Notes: generated by a model from the sequence alone, not told the origin. Numbered from the stretch's first letter, positions 7,319-17,399 are shown. The stretch: 33,695 bases of DNA from Candidatus Rokuibacteriota bacterium (GCA_016866775.1 VGLJ01000053.1:1-33695), one strand, 5' to 3'. Numbers and translations: made by a program.

Positions 7319-7350
7319 TGTATTTGTAATAAATACACGATAATATAGAA
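7319..7350 (+). promoter_or_regulatory. AT-rich promoter region with 19-bp palindromic operator-like site
   Basis: TGTATTT (7319-7325) and AAATACA (7331-7337) form a perfect 7-5-7 palindrome, also readable as TGTA-N11-TACA. GATAAT (7339-7344), a 5/6 match to the -10 consensus, follows directly. The block of about 50 nt around it is strikingly AT-rich for this chromosome. A repressor on the palindrome would block a promoter serving the lipoprotein peptidase gene at 7471. No strong -35 is evident. Confidence 0.42.
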
Positions 7351-7470
7351 GATATTTTTCTGTACGGGTCGCGCGTTCGTGTAACATCCCCCGGCGAGGT
7401 AGGCAATTCGTTTCATAGCTCCGATCACCCAAGACCTCGCCTCTTCGATGCCTGCGGCAAGGAGATTCGC

Positions 7471-8352
7471 GTGACGCTTTTCGGCGCGCTTCCGGCTCGC
7501 ATCCGGCAGTACGGTCTGGCCTGCGGATCCCTCCTCCTCGTTGCGCTCGTCGTCGTCGCCGGCTGCGGAAGCGGCCGCGTCGTCCTCCCGGTCACGATCG
7601 ATCCGAACGTGTCGATCGTGCCGACGGACAGCCGTGAGATGACGAATCACGAGCGCGCGGTGCAGGGCATCGCCGCGATCCTCGCGAAGGACCTGAAGCT
7701 GCCGATGCCCGAGCGCGTGACCGTCTACGTGTACTCCTCACGCCAGGTCTTCGAGCAGGGTCTCATTCGCGACGCCCACGTCTCTCCGATGCGCGCCGCC
7801 GAGCTCAGCGACTTCGCCATCGGCGTCGGCCGTCGCCGCCAGCTCCTCTTCAACGACGAGGCCTACGATCACCGCGGGCGCGAGTGGCTGCGCCTGATCG
7901 CCCACGAGCTGGCGCACGTGTCGCAGATCGAGCTCGCGCAGGGCGAGGGCCGCGCCGAGCAATGGCTCGCCGAGGGCATGGCGGAGTGGATCGCGTTCAG
8001 CGTGCTCGAGCGCCTCGGTCTCGACACCGTGCAGCATCGCCGCTCGATCGCCGCGGCCGGTATCCGCACCCACGCCGCGCTCGTCGCCGCGAAGCTGGAT
8101 CTCGACACCCTCGGGACGCCGCGCGGCTTCACGGTGCGCCATCTCAAGGAAGGCTCGCTGCCGACCTACCAGCTCGCGTTCCTGATGGCGGACTACCTCA
8201 TCACGCGCGACGGGTTCGATCGCACGGTGCAGTACTTCCAGACGTTTGGGAAGGGCGGAGGCCGGCGCGACACGTTCCGGACCGCCTTCCACCAGACGCT
8301 CGAGCAGTTCGAAGACGAAGTGCTCGGCCACCTGAAGACGATCGTCCGCTAA
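7471..8352 (+). CDS. Lipoprotein zinc metallopeptidase (gluzincin-like)
   Basis: 293 aa. An N-terminal signal ends in lipobox VVAGC with Cys32, so the mature protein should be membrane-anchored outside the cytoplasm. The zinc motif is HELAH at 145-149, followed by WLAEGMAEW where Glu168 is the likely third ligand, as in the (N)EG(F)A motif of M1-like gluzincins and Peptidase_MA proteins. Substrate unknown. The GTG start is preceded by AAGGAG (7459-7464). Its TAA stop abuts the sigma factor's stop, tail to tail, with no room for a terminator. Confidence 0.85.
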   Translation: MTLFGALPARIRQYGLACGSLLLVALVVVAGCGSGRVVLPVTIDPNVSIVPTDSREMTNHERAVQGIAAILAKDLKLPMPERVTVYVYSSRQVFEQGLIRDAHVSPMRAAELSDFAIGVGRRRQLLFNDEAYDHRGREWLRLIAHELAHVSQIELAQGEGRAEQWLAEGMAEWIAFSVLERLGLDTVQHRRSIAAAGIRTHAALVAAKLDLDTLGTPRGFTVRHLKEGSLPTYQLAFLMADYLITRDGFDRTVQYFQTFGKGGGRRDTFRTAFHQTLEQFEDEVLGHLKTIVR

Positions 8353-9810
<1,458 letters not shown>

Positions 9811-10055
9811 GGTGTCACCAGGAGGGCTTGCCTCACCCTGTATGATGATTGCGCCTTCGCGAGAGATACACGAAACACGCCACAGAGCGGCCCTCTTGCT
9901 AAAGTCGTGTAAGAGTTACTTTCAACGCGTGGACGGCCGGATTTCGGCTGATACGACTGGGTAGCGGCGTTCTCTATTCAGTGCGTACGCGTGGGACATC
10001 GTCGCCGGTTTGACGGACTCCGACGGCGCAGGGTAAAAGCGAGGAAACGGCGGTT
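9811..10055. promoter_or_regulatory. Divergent intergenic region between rpoD and malic enzyme
   Basis: This 245-bp gap must hold promoters for both directions. On the plus strand TGCTAAAGT (9897-9905) is an extended -10 (TGn + TAAAGT), identical to that upstream of rimP. No good -35 stands 17 nt before it. On the minus strand TTGAAA lies near 9930, but its -10 is unconvincing. No RNA gene or open frame of note is seen. Confidence 0.35.
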
Positions 10056-11498
10056 ATGGCGGTTCTTCCGAGCGCGTCCTACAGCCTCACGATCCGGCTC
10101 CAGATCACGAACCGGCCCGGCATGCTCGGGCGCGTCGCCAGCGCGATCGGCGCCGCCGGCGGCGACATCGGCGCCGTCGACCTGGTCGAGCCCGGGCGCG
10201 AGCAGATCCTCCGCGACCTCACGGTCAAGGCGCGCGACAGCGAGCACGGCCAGGAGATCGTCAACCGCCTGCGCCGGGTGCCGGGCGTGCGGGTCGTCAA
10301 CGTCTCAGACCGGACCTTCCTGCTGCATCTGGGCGGCAAGATCGAGATCCAGAACAAGGCCCCGGTCCGCACCCGCGACGACCTGTCGATGGCCTACACG
10401 CCGGGCGTTGCGCGGGTGTGCCTCGCGATCCGCGACGACCGCGAGCGGGCGTTCGCGCTCACCATCAAGCAGAACACCGTCGCGGTCGTGACCGACGGCA
10501 CGGCGGTCCTCGGCCTGGGCGACATCGGCCCGGAGGCGGCGCTGCCCGTGATGGAAGGCAAGGCGATGCTCTTCAAGGAGTTCGCCGGCGTCGACGCGTT
10601 TCCCGTCTGTCTCGCCACCCGGGACGTCGACAAGATCGTCGAGACCGTGAAGCTGATCGCGCCGGGCTTCGGCGGCGTCAATCTCGAGGACATCGCGGCG
10701 CCGCGCTGCTTCGAGATCGAGAAGCGCCTGCGCAAGGAGCTCGAGATCCCGGTCTTCCACGACGACCAGCACGGCACGGCGGTGGTCGTCCTCGCCGCGC
10801 TGCTGAACGCGCTGAGATTGGTCAAGAAGGAGGTCCGCAAGATCCGCGTGGTGGTGACCGGCGTCGGCGCCGCGGGCACCGCGACGATCCGGATCCTCCA
10901 GGCGAGCGGCGTGCGGGACATCGTCGGCGTCGACGAGTTCGGGATCATCCACACGAAGCGCGCACAGGAAATGGACTTCAACAAGCGCTCGGTCGCGGCG
11001 TCGACCAACCCGCGCAGGCTCACCGGGCGTCTGGCCGACGCGGTGAAGGGCGCCGACGTCTTCATCGGTCTCTCGGTGCCCGGCATCCTCACGGTGCGCG
11101 ACCTCAGGCAGATGGCGCGCGACCCGATCGTCTTCGCGATGGCGAATCCCACGCCGGAGATCCAGCCGGAAGAGGCGGGGACGCACGCGCGCGTCATGGC
11201 GACGGGGCGCTCGGACTACGCGAACCAGATCAACAACGTGCTGTGCTTCCCCGGCTTCTTCCGCGGGCTCCTCGACTCGCGCGCGCGCACCGTGAACGAC
11301 GAGATGAAGCTCGCGGCCGCGCGCGCGATCGCCGCGTGCGCCAGCCGGAGCGAGCTCAGCGAGGAGTACATCATCCCGAGCGTGTTCAACAAGAACGTGG
11401 CGCCGGCGGTCGCGCGGGAAGTGGCGCGCGCCGCGCACGCGACGGGCGCCGCGCGGCGGCGGCGCCGCCGGCGTCTCGACTCCTCGTCCCTTTCGTGA
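10056..11498 (+). CDS. NAD(P)-dependent malic enzyme with N-terminal ACT domain
   Basis: 480 aa. Residues about 8-90 form an ACT-type regulatory domain (LQITNRPGMLGRVASAIGAAGGDI), implying control by a small ligand. The catalytic part has YTPGVA (Tyr114), the EGKAMLFKEFAGVDAFP block (167-183) with the catalytic Lys, metal ligands in NLEDI (E211-D212) and FHDDQHGTA (D236-D237), and a dinucleotide-binding VVVTGVGAAGTA. It converts malate to pyruvate and CO2; cofactor preference cannot be read reliably. The C-terminus is a basic Arg-rich tail. GAGG about 15 nt upstream may act in initiation. The stop overlaps the next gene's GTG. Confidence 0.92.
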   Translation: MAVLPSASYSLTIRLQITNRPGMLGRVASAIGAAGGDIGAVDLVEPGREQILRDLTVKARDSEHGQEIVNRLRRVPGVRVVNVSDRTFLLHLGGKIEIQNKAPVRTRDDLSMAYTPGVARVCLAIRDDRERAFALTIKQNTVAVVTDGTAVLGLGDIGPEAALPVMEGKAMLFKEFAGVDAFPVCLATRDVDKIVETVKLIAPGFGGVNLEDIAAPRCFEIEKRLRKELEIPVFHDDQHGTAVVVLAALLNALRLVKKEVRKIRVVVTGVGAAGTATIRILQASGVRDIVGVDEFGIIHTKRAQEMDFNKRSVAASTNPRRLTGRLADAVKGADVFIGLSVPGILTVRDLRQMARDPIVFAMANPTPEIQPEEAGTHARVMATGRSDYANQINNVLCFPGFFRGLLDSRARTVNDEMKLAAARAIAACASRSELSEEYIIPSVFNKNVAPAVAREVARAAHATGAARRRRRRRLDSSSLS

Positions 11499-12217
11499 CG
11501 GCTCCGCGCGTCGCCTGGTCGGTGGTCATCCCCGCGTTCAACGAGGCACGCCGGCTGCCGCCCTATCTCGAGGAGATCATCGCGTTCTTCGACGGCCGCG
11601 GGGAGCCGTACGAGGTCATCGTCGTCGACGACGGCAGCCGCGACGGCACGGCGGAGCGCGTGCGCGAGACGGCCGGCGCCGCGCCGGTGCGCGTGATCCC
11701 GCTCGCGGGCAACGAGGGCAAGGGCGCCGCGGTCCGTCACGGGATGCTCGCGGCGGTCGGCGCGTTCCGGATGTTCGCCGACGCCGACGGCGCGACGCCG
11801 ATCAGCGAGCTCAAGCGGCTCGAAGCGGCGCTCGTAGCCGGTGCGGAGGTCGCCATCGGCTCGCGGGTGGTGCGCGATCCCGCGGTCGCCGTCGTCGCGC
11901 GTCCGCACCGCGTGCTGGCGGGACGGCTCTTCAACGGCGTCGTCGCGCGCGTCGGGCTCCCGGACGTGGGCGACTCCCAGTGCGGGTTCAAGGCGTTCAG
12001 CGCGCGCGCGGCCGAGACGATCTTCGGCAAGCTGCGCACGCGCGGCTTCGGCTTCGACGTCGAGGTCCTGATGCTGGCGCGCTTCTACGGGTTCCGCGTC
12101 GCCGAGGTCGCGGTGAACTGGTCGGACAAGCCCGGCAGCAAGGTCGGCGTGTTCAAGACGGGCCCGGGGATGTTCTGGGAGATCCTGCGCGCCCGGGTCC
12201 GCATGGCGCGGCGATGA
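11495..12217 (+). CDS. GT2 glycosyltransferase, dolichyl/polyprenyl-phosphate sugar synthase-like
   Basis: 240 aa, GT-A fold. It has SVVIPAFNEA, nucleotide-sugar DDGS (45-48), the metal-binding D-A-D (96-98), GSR, then DSQCGFKAF (160-168) and RGFGFDVEVLMLAR, the pattern of dolichyl-phosphate glucose synthase-like enzymes (cd04188). It likely transfers a hexose from a nucleotide sugar to a polyprenyl phosphate on the cytoplasmic face. There is no transmembrane anchor. The GTG start overlaps the malic enzyme stop (GTGA) and its own stop overlaps the aminotransferase ATG (ATGA), so the three are translationally coupled. The product could supply the GT39 enzyme downstream. Confidence 0.88.
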   Translation: MTAPRVAWSVVIPAFNEARRLPPYLEEIIAFFDGRGEPYEVIVVDDGSRDGTAERVRETAGAAPVRVIPLAGNEGKGAAVRHGMLAAVGAFRMFADADGATPISELKRLEAALVAGAEVAIGSRVVRDPAVAVVARPHRVLAGRLFNGVVARVGLPDVGDSQCGFKAFSARAAETIFGKLRTRGFGFDVEVLMLARFYGFRVAEVAVNWSDKPGSKVGVFKTGPGMFWEILRARVRMARR

Positions 12218-13368
12218 CGGTCCGCCGCGCCCTCGAGATCGAGCCCTTCCTCGCCGTCGAGATCGCCGAGCGCGCGTTCGAGCTCGAGCGCGCCGGCGTC
12301 GACGTCGTCCACCTCGAGTTCGGCGAGCCGGACTTCGAGGCGCCGCCGGTCATCACCGACGCGGTCATGCGCGCGATCAAGGACGGACGCACGAAGTACA
12401 CGGGAAGCCTCGGGATCCTGCCGCTGCGCGAGGCGATCGTCGACCACTACGCCGCGACCTACGGCGTCCGCCTCTCGCCGGACCAGGTGCTCGTCACGCC
12501 CGGAACGTCGCCCGCGATGCTGCTGCTCTTCGGGCATCTCCTCGACGCGGGCGACGAGGTCGTGCTCGGCGATCCGTACTACGCCTGCTATCCGAACTTC
12601 ATCCGCTATGCCGAAGGCCGCATGGTGACGGTGCCGACGGACGAGCCGCACGGATTCGCGCTGCATCCCGATGCCGTCCGCGAGCGAATGACGCCGCGGA
12701 CGCGGGCGGTGCTCATCAACTCCCCGGCGAACCCGACCGGCGCGGTCATGCGCGCGGAGGCGATGGCCGGGATCGCGGACGTGGCGGGCCGCGGCGGCGC
12801 CGTCGTGGTGTCCGACGAGATCTACCACGGGCTCGTGTACGAGGGCCGCGCGCGCTCGATTCTCGAGTTCACCGACCGCGCCTTCGTGCTGAACGGGTTC
12901 TCCAAGGCGTTCGCGATGACGGGCTGGCGCCTCGGCTACGCGATCGGGCCGGCGGCGGACATCCGCGCGCTCCAGACGCTGTTCGGGAACTTCTTCATCT
13001 CCACGAACGAGTTCGTGCAGTGGGCGGGCGTCGCGGCGCTGCGCGAGGCGGTGGAGGAGACGAGGCACTTCCGCACGATCTTCGCGGAGCGGCGCCGCGC
13101 GATGATCGACGGGCTGCGGCGCATCGGCCTCGGCGTGGGCTTCGAGCCCACCGGCGCGTTCTACGTGCTCGCGAACGCCCGCGCGTACACGAACGACTCC
13201 ACGCACTTCGCGAAGACGATGCTCGAGGACGCGCACGTTGCGGTCACGCCCGGCGCCGCATTCGGTCCGAACGCCGAGGGCTACCTCCGGTTCTCGTACG
13301 CCTCGTCGGTGGAGCGGATCGAGGAGGGCCTCGGACGCGTGGGCCGCTTCCTGGCCGCACGCCGGTGA
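12214..13368 (+). CDS. PLP-dependent class I/II aminotransferase
   Basis: 384 aa, fold type I aspartate aminotransferase family. It shows the NSPANPTG loop (Asn173), SDEIYHGLVY with Asp201 and Tyr204 against the pyridoxal ring, and NGFSKAFAMTGWRLGY with the Schiff-base Lys231. The amino donor and acceptor cannot be told from sequence; aspartate- or alanine-type activity is most likely. It overlaps its neighbours at both ends by 4 nt (ATGA upstream, GTGA downstream). Confidence 0.92.
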   Translation: MTVRRALEIEPFLAVEIAERAFELERAGVDVVHLEFGEPDFEAPPVITDAVMRAIKDGRTKYTGSLGILPLREAIVDHYAATYGVRLSPDQVLVTPGTSPAMLLLFGHLLDAGDEVVLGDPYYACYPNFIRYAEGRMVTVPTDEPHGFALHPDAVRERMTPRTRAVLINSPANPTGAVMRAEAMAGIADVAGRGGAVVVSDEIYHGLVYEGRARSILEFTDRAFVLNGFSKAFAMTGWRLGYAIGPAADIRALQTLFGNFFISTNEFVQWAGVAALREAVEETRHFRTIFAERRRAMIDGLRRIGLGVGFEPTGAFYVLANARAYTNDSTHFAKTMLEDAHVAVTPGAAFGPNAEGYLRFSYASSVERIEEGLGRVGRFLAARR

Positions 13369-13790
13369 GCGCGCCGGCCTGCACGTTCTGCGCGGGCGCG
13401 GCGCCGGCGGCCGACCACCGGATCGCCGACCTCGGCGTCACGGCCGCGTACCTGAACGACGACCAGTACTTCCCGGGATGGGTCGTCCTGTTCCTCAAGC
13501 GTCACGCCACGGAGCTGTTCGAGCTGGAGGCCGAGGAGCGGCGGCAGATGATGGACGACGTGACGCGCGTCGCCGCGGCGCTGTACGCGCTCTTCTCCCC
13601 CCGCAAGATCAACTACGCGTTCCTCGGCAACCAGCTCCCGCACATCCACTGGCACGTGACACCGCGCCTGCCCGACGATCCCGCTCCGCGCGACGCGATC
13701 TGGGCCGTGCCGCACGCGCCCGTCCGGCTCGCCCCGGCGGAGCGCGACGCGCGGATCGCGCACGTGCGCGCGAAGCTCGCGTCGGGCTGA
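13365..13790 (+). CDS. HIT (histidine triad) family hydrolase
   Basis: 141 aa from a GTG overlapping the aminotransferase stop. The triad motif is HIHWHV (His93, His95, His97), followed by PR as is usual in HIT proteins. C6-x2-C9 near the start could be half of the structural zinc site found in many Hint-branch proteins. HIT enzymes hydrolyse or transfer nucleotides at a phosphoramidate or pyrophosphate bond; the substrate is not predictable. Spacing to the next gene is 1 nt. Confidence 0.88.
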   Translation: MSAPACTFCAGAAPAADHRIADLGVTAAYLNDDQYFPGWVVLFLKRHATELFELEAEERRQMMDDVTRVAAALYALFSPRKINYAFLGNQLPHIHWHVTPRLPDDPAPRDAIWAVPHAPVRLAPAERDARIAHVRAKLASG

Positions 13791-13791
13791 C

Positions 13792-14511
13792 GTGGAGCGC
13801 GCCTACGCCGCCGTTCACATCGAGGAGGACCGGCACCACTGGTATTTCCGCGGGCGCCTCGCGGTCCTGCTGACGGCGCTCGAGCGCACGCTGCCCGCGG
13901 CGCCGTCCCGGGTGCTCGAGCTGGGCTGCGGCACGGGCAACGTGCTGCAGGCGCTCGGCCGGTTCGGCGAGGCCGTCGGCGTCGAGCGCGATCCCGAGCT
14001 GCGCGCCGTCGGCGCGGCCGCGGGGCTCGACATCCGCGCGGGGTCGTTGCCGGACGACCTGCCGCTGCCGGACGGCTGGGCGGACGCCGTCCTCCTCCTC
14101 GACGTCATCGAGCATCTCGACGACGACGTGGCGGGACTGCGGGCCGCGCGTGACGCCGCGCGCCCGGGCGGCATCGTGATGGTGACGGTGCCGGCGTACG
14201 CGTGGTTGTGGAGCGGCCACGACGTCGCGCTCGGCCATCGGCGGCGCTACACCGCGCGCGGGCTGCGCACGGTGATCGAAGCGGCGGGGCTCCGCGTCGA
14301 ACGCCTCTCCTACTTCAACGCGGTCCTCTTTCCTGCGATCGCCGGCGGCAGGCTCGCAAAGCGCGTCCTCGGGCGCACGAGTCACGACCTCCATCGTCCG
14401 GCGCCGTTCGTCAACGAGATGCTCACGCGGCTGTTCGCGCTCGAGCGCCACGTCGCGCTGCGGCCGGGCCTGCCGTTCGGCTCGTCGATCCTCGCGGTGG
14501 CGCGCCGGTGA
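13792..14511 (+). CDS. Class I SAM-dependent methyltransferase
   Basis: 239 aa, starting at a GTG 1 nt after the HIT gene. The N-terminal HWYFRGR is followed by SAM-binding motif I, LELGCGTGN (42-50), the acidic VERD end of strand 2, and motif IV-like LLLDVIEHLDDD. This pattern is common in methyltransferases located in glycan and lipid-linked sugar clusters, which fits its place between two glycosyltransferases. The substrate is unknown. Its TGA overlaps the GT39 GTG. Confidence 0.87.
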   Translation: MERAYAAVHIEEDRHHWYFRGRLAVLLTALERTLPAAPSRVLELGCGTGNVLQALGRFGEAVGVERDPELRAVGAAAGLDIRAGSLPDDLPLPDGWADAVLLLDVIEHLDDDVAGLRAARDAARPGGIVMVTVPAYAWLWSGHDVALGHRRRYTARGLRTVIEAAGLRVERLSYFNAVLFPAIAGGRLAKRVLGRTSHDLHRPAPFVNEMLTRLFALERHVALRPGLPFGSSILAVARR

Positions 14512-16646
14512 GACGGGAGTGGGCCCTGGTCACGGCGACCTTCGCGGTGCTCGCGAGCGTCGCCTTCGCATGGCACGCGATCGATCGCCACCCGCCGGAA
14601 TGGGATCACGCCAACCACCTCGAGCGGGCCGTCCTGTGCGGCCGGGATCTCGCCGCGGGCGACGTCGACGCGGTGATCGCCCGCTCCGCGTTCTATCCGC
14701 CGCTCGTCCCATGCCTCGCGGGCGTGCTCGCTCGTGTGCTGCCGTCGGACCTCGCCGCCGCGCAGGTCGTGCTGCTCGGATTTCTCGCCCTCGGCATGGC
14801 GATGGTCTATTCGATCGGCCGCGATCGTGTCGGCGGCGCCGCGGGAGTGACCGCGGCGCTGATCTTCGGCTCGGCGCCGTTCGTGGTCTTCAACACCTTG
14901 CGCTTCCAGCTCGATCTCCCGCTCGCGTCGACGGTGGCCTTGGCCGTGTGGCTGACGCTGCGCACCGAGGGGTTCGCGCGGCGAGGCTTCGCGATTGCGC
15001 TCGGCGCGGCGATCGGCCTCGGCCTTCTCGTCAAGCCGCCGTTTCCCTTGTACGTGGCGCCGGCGCTCGTGTGGGCGCTCGTCACCGGACGCGGGCGCGG
15101 CCGCACGGCGAACGCGGTGCTCGCGGCGGCGGTCGCCGCGCTCGTCAGCATCGCGTGGTATGGCCCGCGACTGGTGGGGCTGCCCGCGCAGATCGCCAAC
15201 CGGTCGTTCAAGCAGGCGGCGGAGTCGGGCCACCCCGATCCACTCTCGTGGACCGCGCTCGCGATCTACCCGGCGACGCTCCCGATGTTCTTCGGCGCCG
15301 CGGCGACCGTCCTGCTCGCGGCTGGACTCGTCGTCGCCCTCCGCCGTCGCGCGTGGCTCGAGCTCGCCACGGTCCTCGTTCCGTTCGCCGTGTTCCTGGT
15401 GATCCAGAACAAGAACGCGCGCTACACGCTGCCGATCCTCCCGATGGCGGCGATCGTCGCGGCGATGGCGCTCGAGGCGCTCCGTCCGCGGTGGCGGGCG
15501 ATCGCGACGGCCGCGACCGTGCTCGTCGCCGCGACGCAGGTGAGCGCGACCGCGTTCGCGAAGCCGGCGACGCTGCACGTGCCGGGGACGCGGCTCGCCG
15601 CCGCCGTCCCCGCGCCGCCCAGCCGGGACGACTGGCATCACGCCGAGATCCTCGAGGCGATCGCGCGCCACGCCGGGGGCCGCGACGTCGCCGCCGCGGT
15701 CAGCATCGTGCCGAACCACGCGCACTTCTCAACGTCGAACTTCCGCTACTACGCGGTCCGCGACGAACGCGCGCTGCGGATCGTCCGCGCGTGGGACGAC
15801 GTGCCGATCGGCGTGCGCTACATGGTCCTGAAGACGGGCGACGTCGGACCGCCGTGGACGGAGCCGAAATCGCGGCGGGCGATGGCGCGGCTGGACGAGG
15901 ACGCGGATTTCCGCCGCGCGTTTCCCGTCATCGCCGAGCTGCCGCTGCCGGACGGCTCGCGTGCGACGGTCCGCGCGCGCGACGTCGCCGCCGGCGTCGA
16001 CGCGCCTGCCGCGGCGATCGCCGCGACGCTCGCGCGCGCGACTCGCGCGGCGCTCGGCGACTTCGTGGAGGACGTGGCGCGCCTCGACGTGCGCGTCGAG
16101 CATGACGGGGACATCACCCGCGGTCACGTCCGCCGGCTGGTCATCGTCGCGGAGCGCGCGACGGTCGGCGAGCTGCGCAAGCGCAATGCCGCGCGCCTGA
16201 CGGTCCACGACCTCGAGCTGGCCGTCGACGACCTCCTCGTCAACCCGTGGAGCCTGGTCCACGCGGGACGGTTCGAGCCGCTGGACGCCGGGCGTGTCCG
16301 TCTCACGCGGGGGACGATCCGCGCGGCCGAGCTGCGAGCTTTCCTCGCGGCGCTGAAGGGGCTCGCCCGGACGTCCGTGCGTCTCGAGGCCGACGGGATG
16401 CGCTTCGCTGTCGAGCTTCCGGGCCCGGACGTGAGCGGACGCGTCCGCGTGGTGCGAGCACCCGGTCGCCCGTTCGCGCTCGTTCCCGACGGCGTGCGCG
16501 TCGGCGGCGTGTCGGTTCCGGGGCCGCTCGTGAGCTGGGTCTTCCGCAACCTCGATCCTTCGGCACGACTCGGCGATCGCCTGCCGGTGGCGGTCGAGCT
16601 CGCGCCCGTGCGCGTCGCCGCCGACGCGATCTACATCGGCCGCTAG
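14508..16646 (+). CDS. GT39-type membrane glycosyltransferase fused to a DUF2993/LmeA-like domain
   Basis: 712 aa from the GTG overlapping the methyltransferase stop. Residues about 5-352 form a polytopic GT-C core of the PMT/ArnT type: a first helix, then an external loop with EWDH (31-34) supplying the catalytic acid, and KNARYTLPILP before the last helices. Such enzymes use polyprenyl-phosphate sugars on the outer face of the membrane. A soluble external segment follows (about 373-510). From about 515 to the end is a beta-rich region resembling DUF2993, the family of mycobacterial LmeA, a periplasmic phospholipid-binding factor in mannan elongation. The DUF2993 call is by eye. Composition is even across the junction, so it looks like a true fusion. 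Confidence 0.8.
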   Translation: MRREWALVTATFAVLASVAFAWHAIDRHPPEWDHANHLERAVLCGRDLAAGDVDAVIARSAFYPPLVPCLAGVLARVLPSDLAAAQVVLLGFLALGMAMVYSIGRDRVGGAAGVTAALIFGSAPFVVFNTLRFQLDLPLASTVALAVWLTLRTEGFARRGFAIALGAAIGLGLLVKPPFPLYVAPALVWALVTGRGRGRTANAVLAAAVAALVSIAWYGPRLVGLPAQIANRSFKQAAESGHPDPLSWTALAIYPATLPMFFGAAATVLLAAGLVVALRRRAWLELATVLVPFAVFLVIQNKNARYTLPILPMAAIVAAMALEALRPRWRAIATAATVLVAATQVSATAFAKPATLHVPGTRLAAAVPAPPSRDDWHHAEILEAIARHAGGRDVAAAVSIVPNHAHFSTSNFRYYAVRDERALRIVRAWDDVPIGVRYMVLKTGDVGPPWTEPKSRRAMARLDEDADFRRAFPVIAELPLPDGSRATVRARDVAAGVDAPAAAIAATLARATRAALGDFVEDVARLDVRVEHDGDITRGHVRRLVIVAERATVGELRKRNAARLTVHDLELAVDDLLVNPWSLVHAGRFEPLDAGRVRLTRGTIRAAELRAFLAALKGLARTSVRLEADGMRFAVELPGPDVSGRVRVVRAPGRPFALVPDGVRVGGVSVPGPLVSWVFRNLDPSARLGDRLPVAVELAPVRVAADAIYIGR

Positions 16647-16648
16647 CC

Positions 16649-17311
16649 ATGCGTGAAAGCCCGGAAGCCAGGCGGAAGCGCGCGCGCAGCATCATCACGG
16701 CGCTCGAGAAGGCGTATCCCGACGCGAAGTGCGCCCTGAACTTCACGACGCCGCTCGAGCTCCTCGTGGCGACGATCCTCGCCGCGCAGTGCACCGACGA
16801 GCGCGTCAACATCGTCACGTCGTCGCTGTTCAAGACGTACCGAAAGGCGGCCGACTACGCGGCGGCGTCACCCGCGACGTTCGAGCGCGAGATCCAGTCG
16901 ACCGGGTTCTTCCGCGCGAAGACCAGGTCGGTCCTCGGGATGGCGAAGGCGCTGATCGAGCGGCACCGGGGCGGCGTGCCGCAGACGCGCGACGAGCTGG
17001 TGGCGCTGCCCGGCGTGGGCCTCAAGACCGCCAACGTGGTGCTCGGCAACGCCTTCGACGAGCCCGCGATCGCCGTCGACACCCACGTCTTCCGGGTGAC
17101 CCAGCGGCTCGGCCTCACCAAGGCCGAGGACCCCGACAAGATCCACGATCAGCTCACCCAAGTGATCCCGAAGCCACGCTGGACCCGGTTCTGTCACCTG
17201 ATCCAGGCCCACGGGCGGCGGACGTGCACGGCGCGCAAGCCGGCCTGCCCGGTCTGTCCGGCGCGGACGTGGTGCCCGTGGCCCCACAAGACCCGGCCCT
17301 GGACGGCCTGA
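16649..17311 (+). CDS. nth: Endonuclease III (DNA glycosylase/AP lyase)
   Basis: 220 aa, similar to E. coli Nth (211 aa). The helix-hairpin-helix is LPGVGLKTANVV with catalytic Lys126, followed by Asp144 in AVDTHVFRV. The [4Fe-4S] ligands are Cys193, 200, 203 and 209, with the exact C-x6-C-x2-C-x5-C spacing. It removes oxidised pyrimidines in base excision repair. The ATG is 2 nt after the GT39 stop, making it the last gene of the seven-gene operon. Functionally it seems unrelated to its neighbours. Confidence 0.96.
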   Translation: MRESPEARRKRARSIITALEKAYPDAKCALNFTTPLELLVATILAAQCTDERVNIVTSSLFKTYRKAADYAAASPATFEREIQSTGFFRAKTRSVLGMAKALIERHRGGVPQTRDELVALPGVGLKTANVVLGNAFDEPAIAVDTHVFRVTQRLGLTKAEDPDKIHDQLTQVIPKPRWTRFCHLIQAHGRRTCTARKPACPVCPARTWCPWPHKTRPWTA

Positions 17312-17313
17312 AA

Positions 17314-17342
17314 TTGACAGAACCGTGCTTTTCAGTTAAGGT
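17314..17342 (+). promoter_or_regulatory. Promoter of rplM-rpsI
   Basis: A perfect -35 TTGACA (17314-17319) is followed by a 17-nt spacer and TAAGGT (17337-17342), which matches -10 only at its first two and last positions. It starts just after the nth stop, and the ribosomal protein operon begins 57 nt beyond. Confidence 0.65.
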
Positions 17343-17359
17343 GTGGCGTTGCGATTTTT

Positions 17360-17381
17360 GTAAGTCTTCAGGCGTACTTAC
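17360..17381 (+). promoter_or_regulatory. Hairpin in the rplM leader
   Basis: GTAAGT (17360-17365) pairs perfectly with ACTTAC (17376-17381) around a 10-nt loop, 18 nt before the rplM start codon and just upstream of its AAAGGGA ribosome binding site. L13 leaders that bind their own protein are known in other bacteria; similarity here is positional only. Confidence 0.35.
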
Positions 17382-17399
17382 CGGCTCGAAAGGGAAATC

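Noticed and set aside
14202-14507. N-terminal extension of the GT39 gene into the methyltransferase gene
   Set aside because: The upstream frame is out of phase with the methyltransferase and is Arg/Ala-rich; the GTG at 14508 gives the expected first membrane helix.
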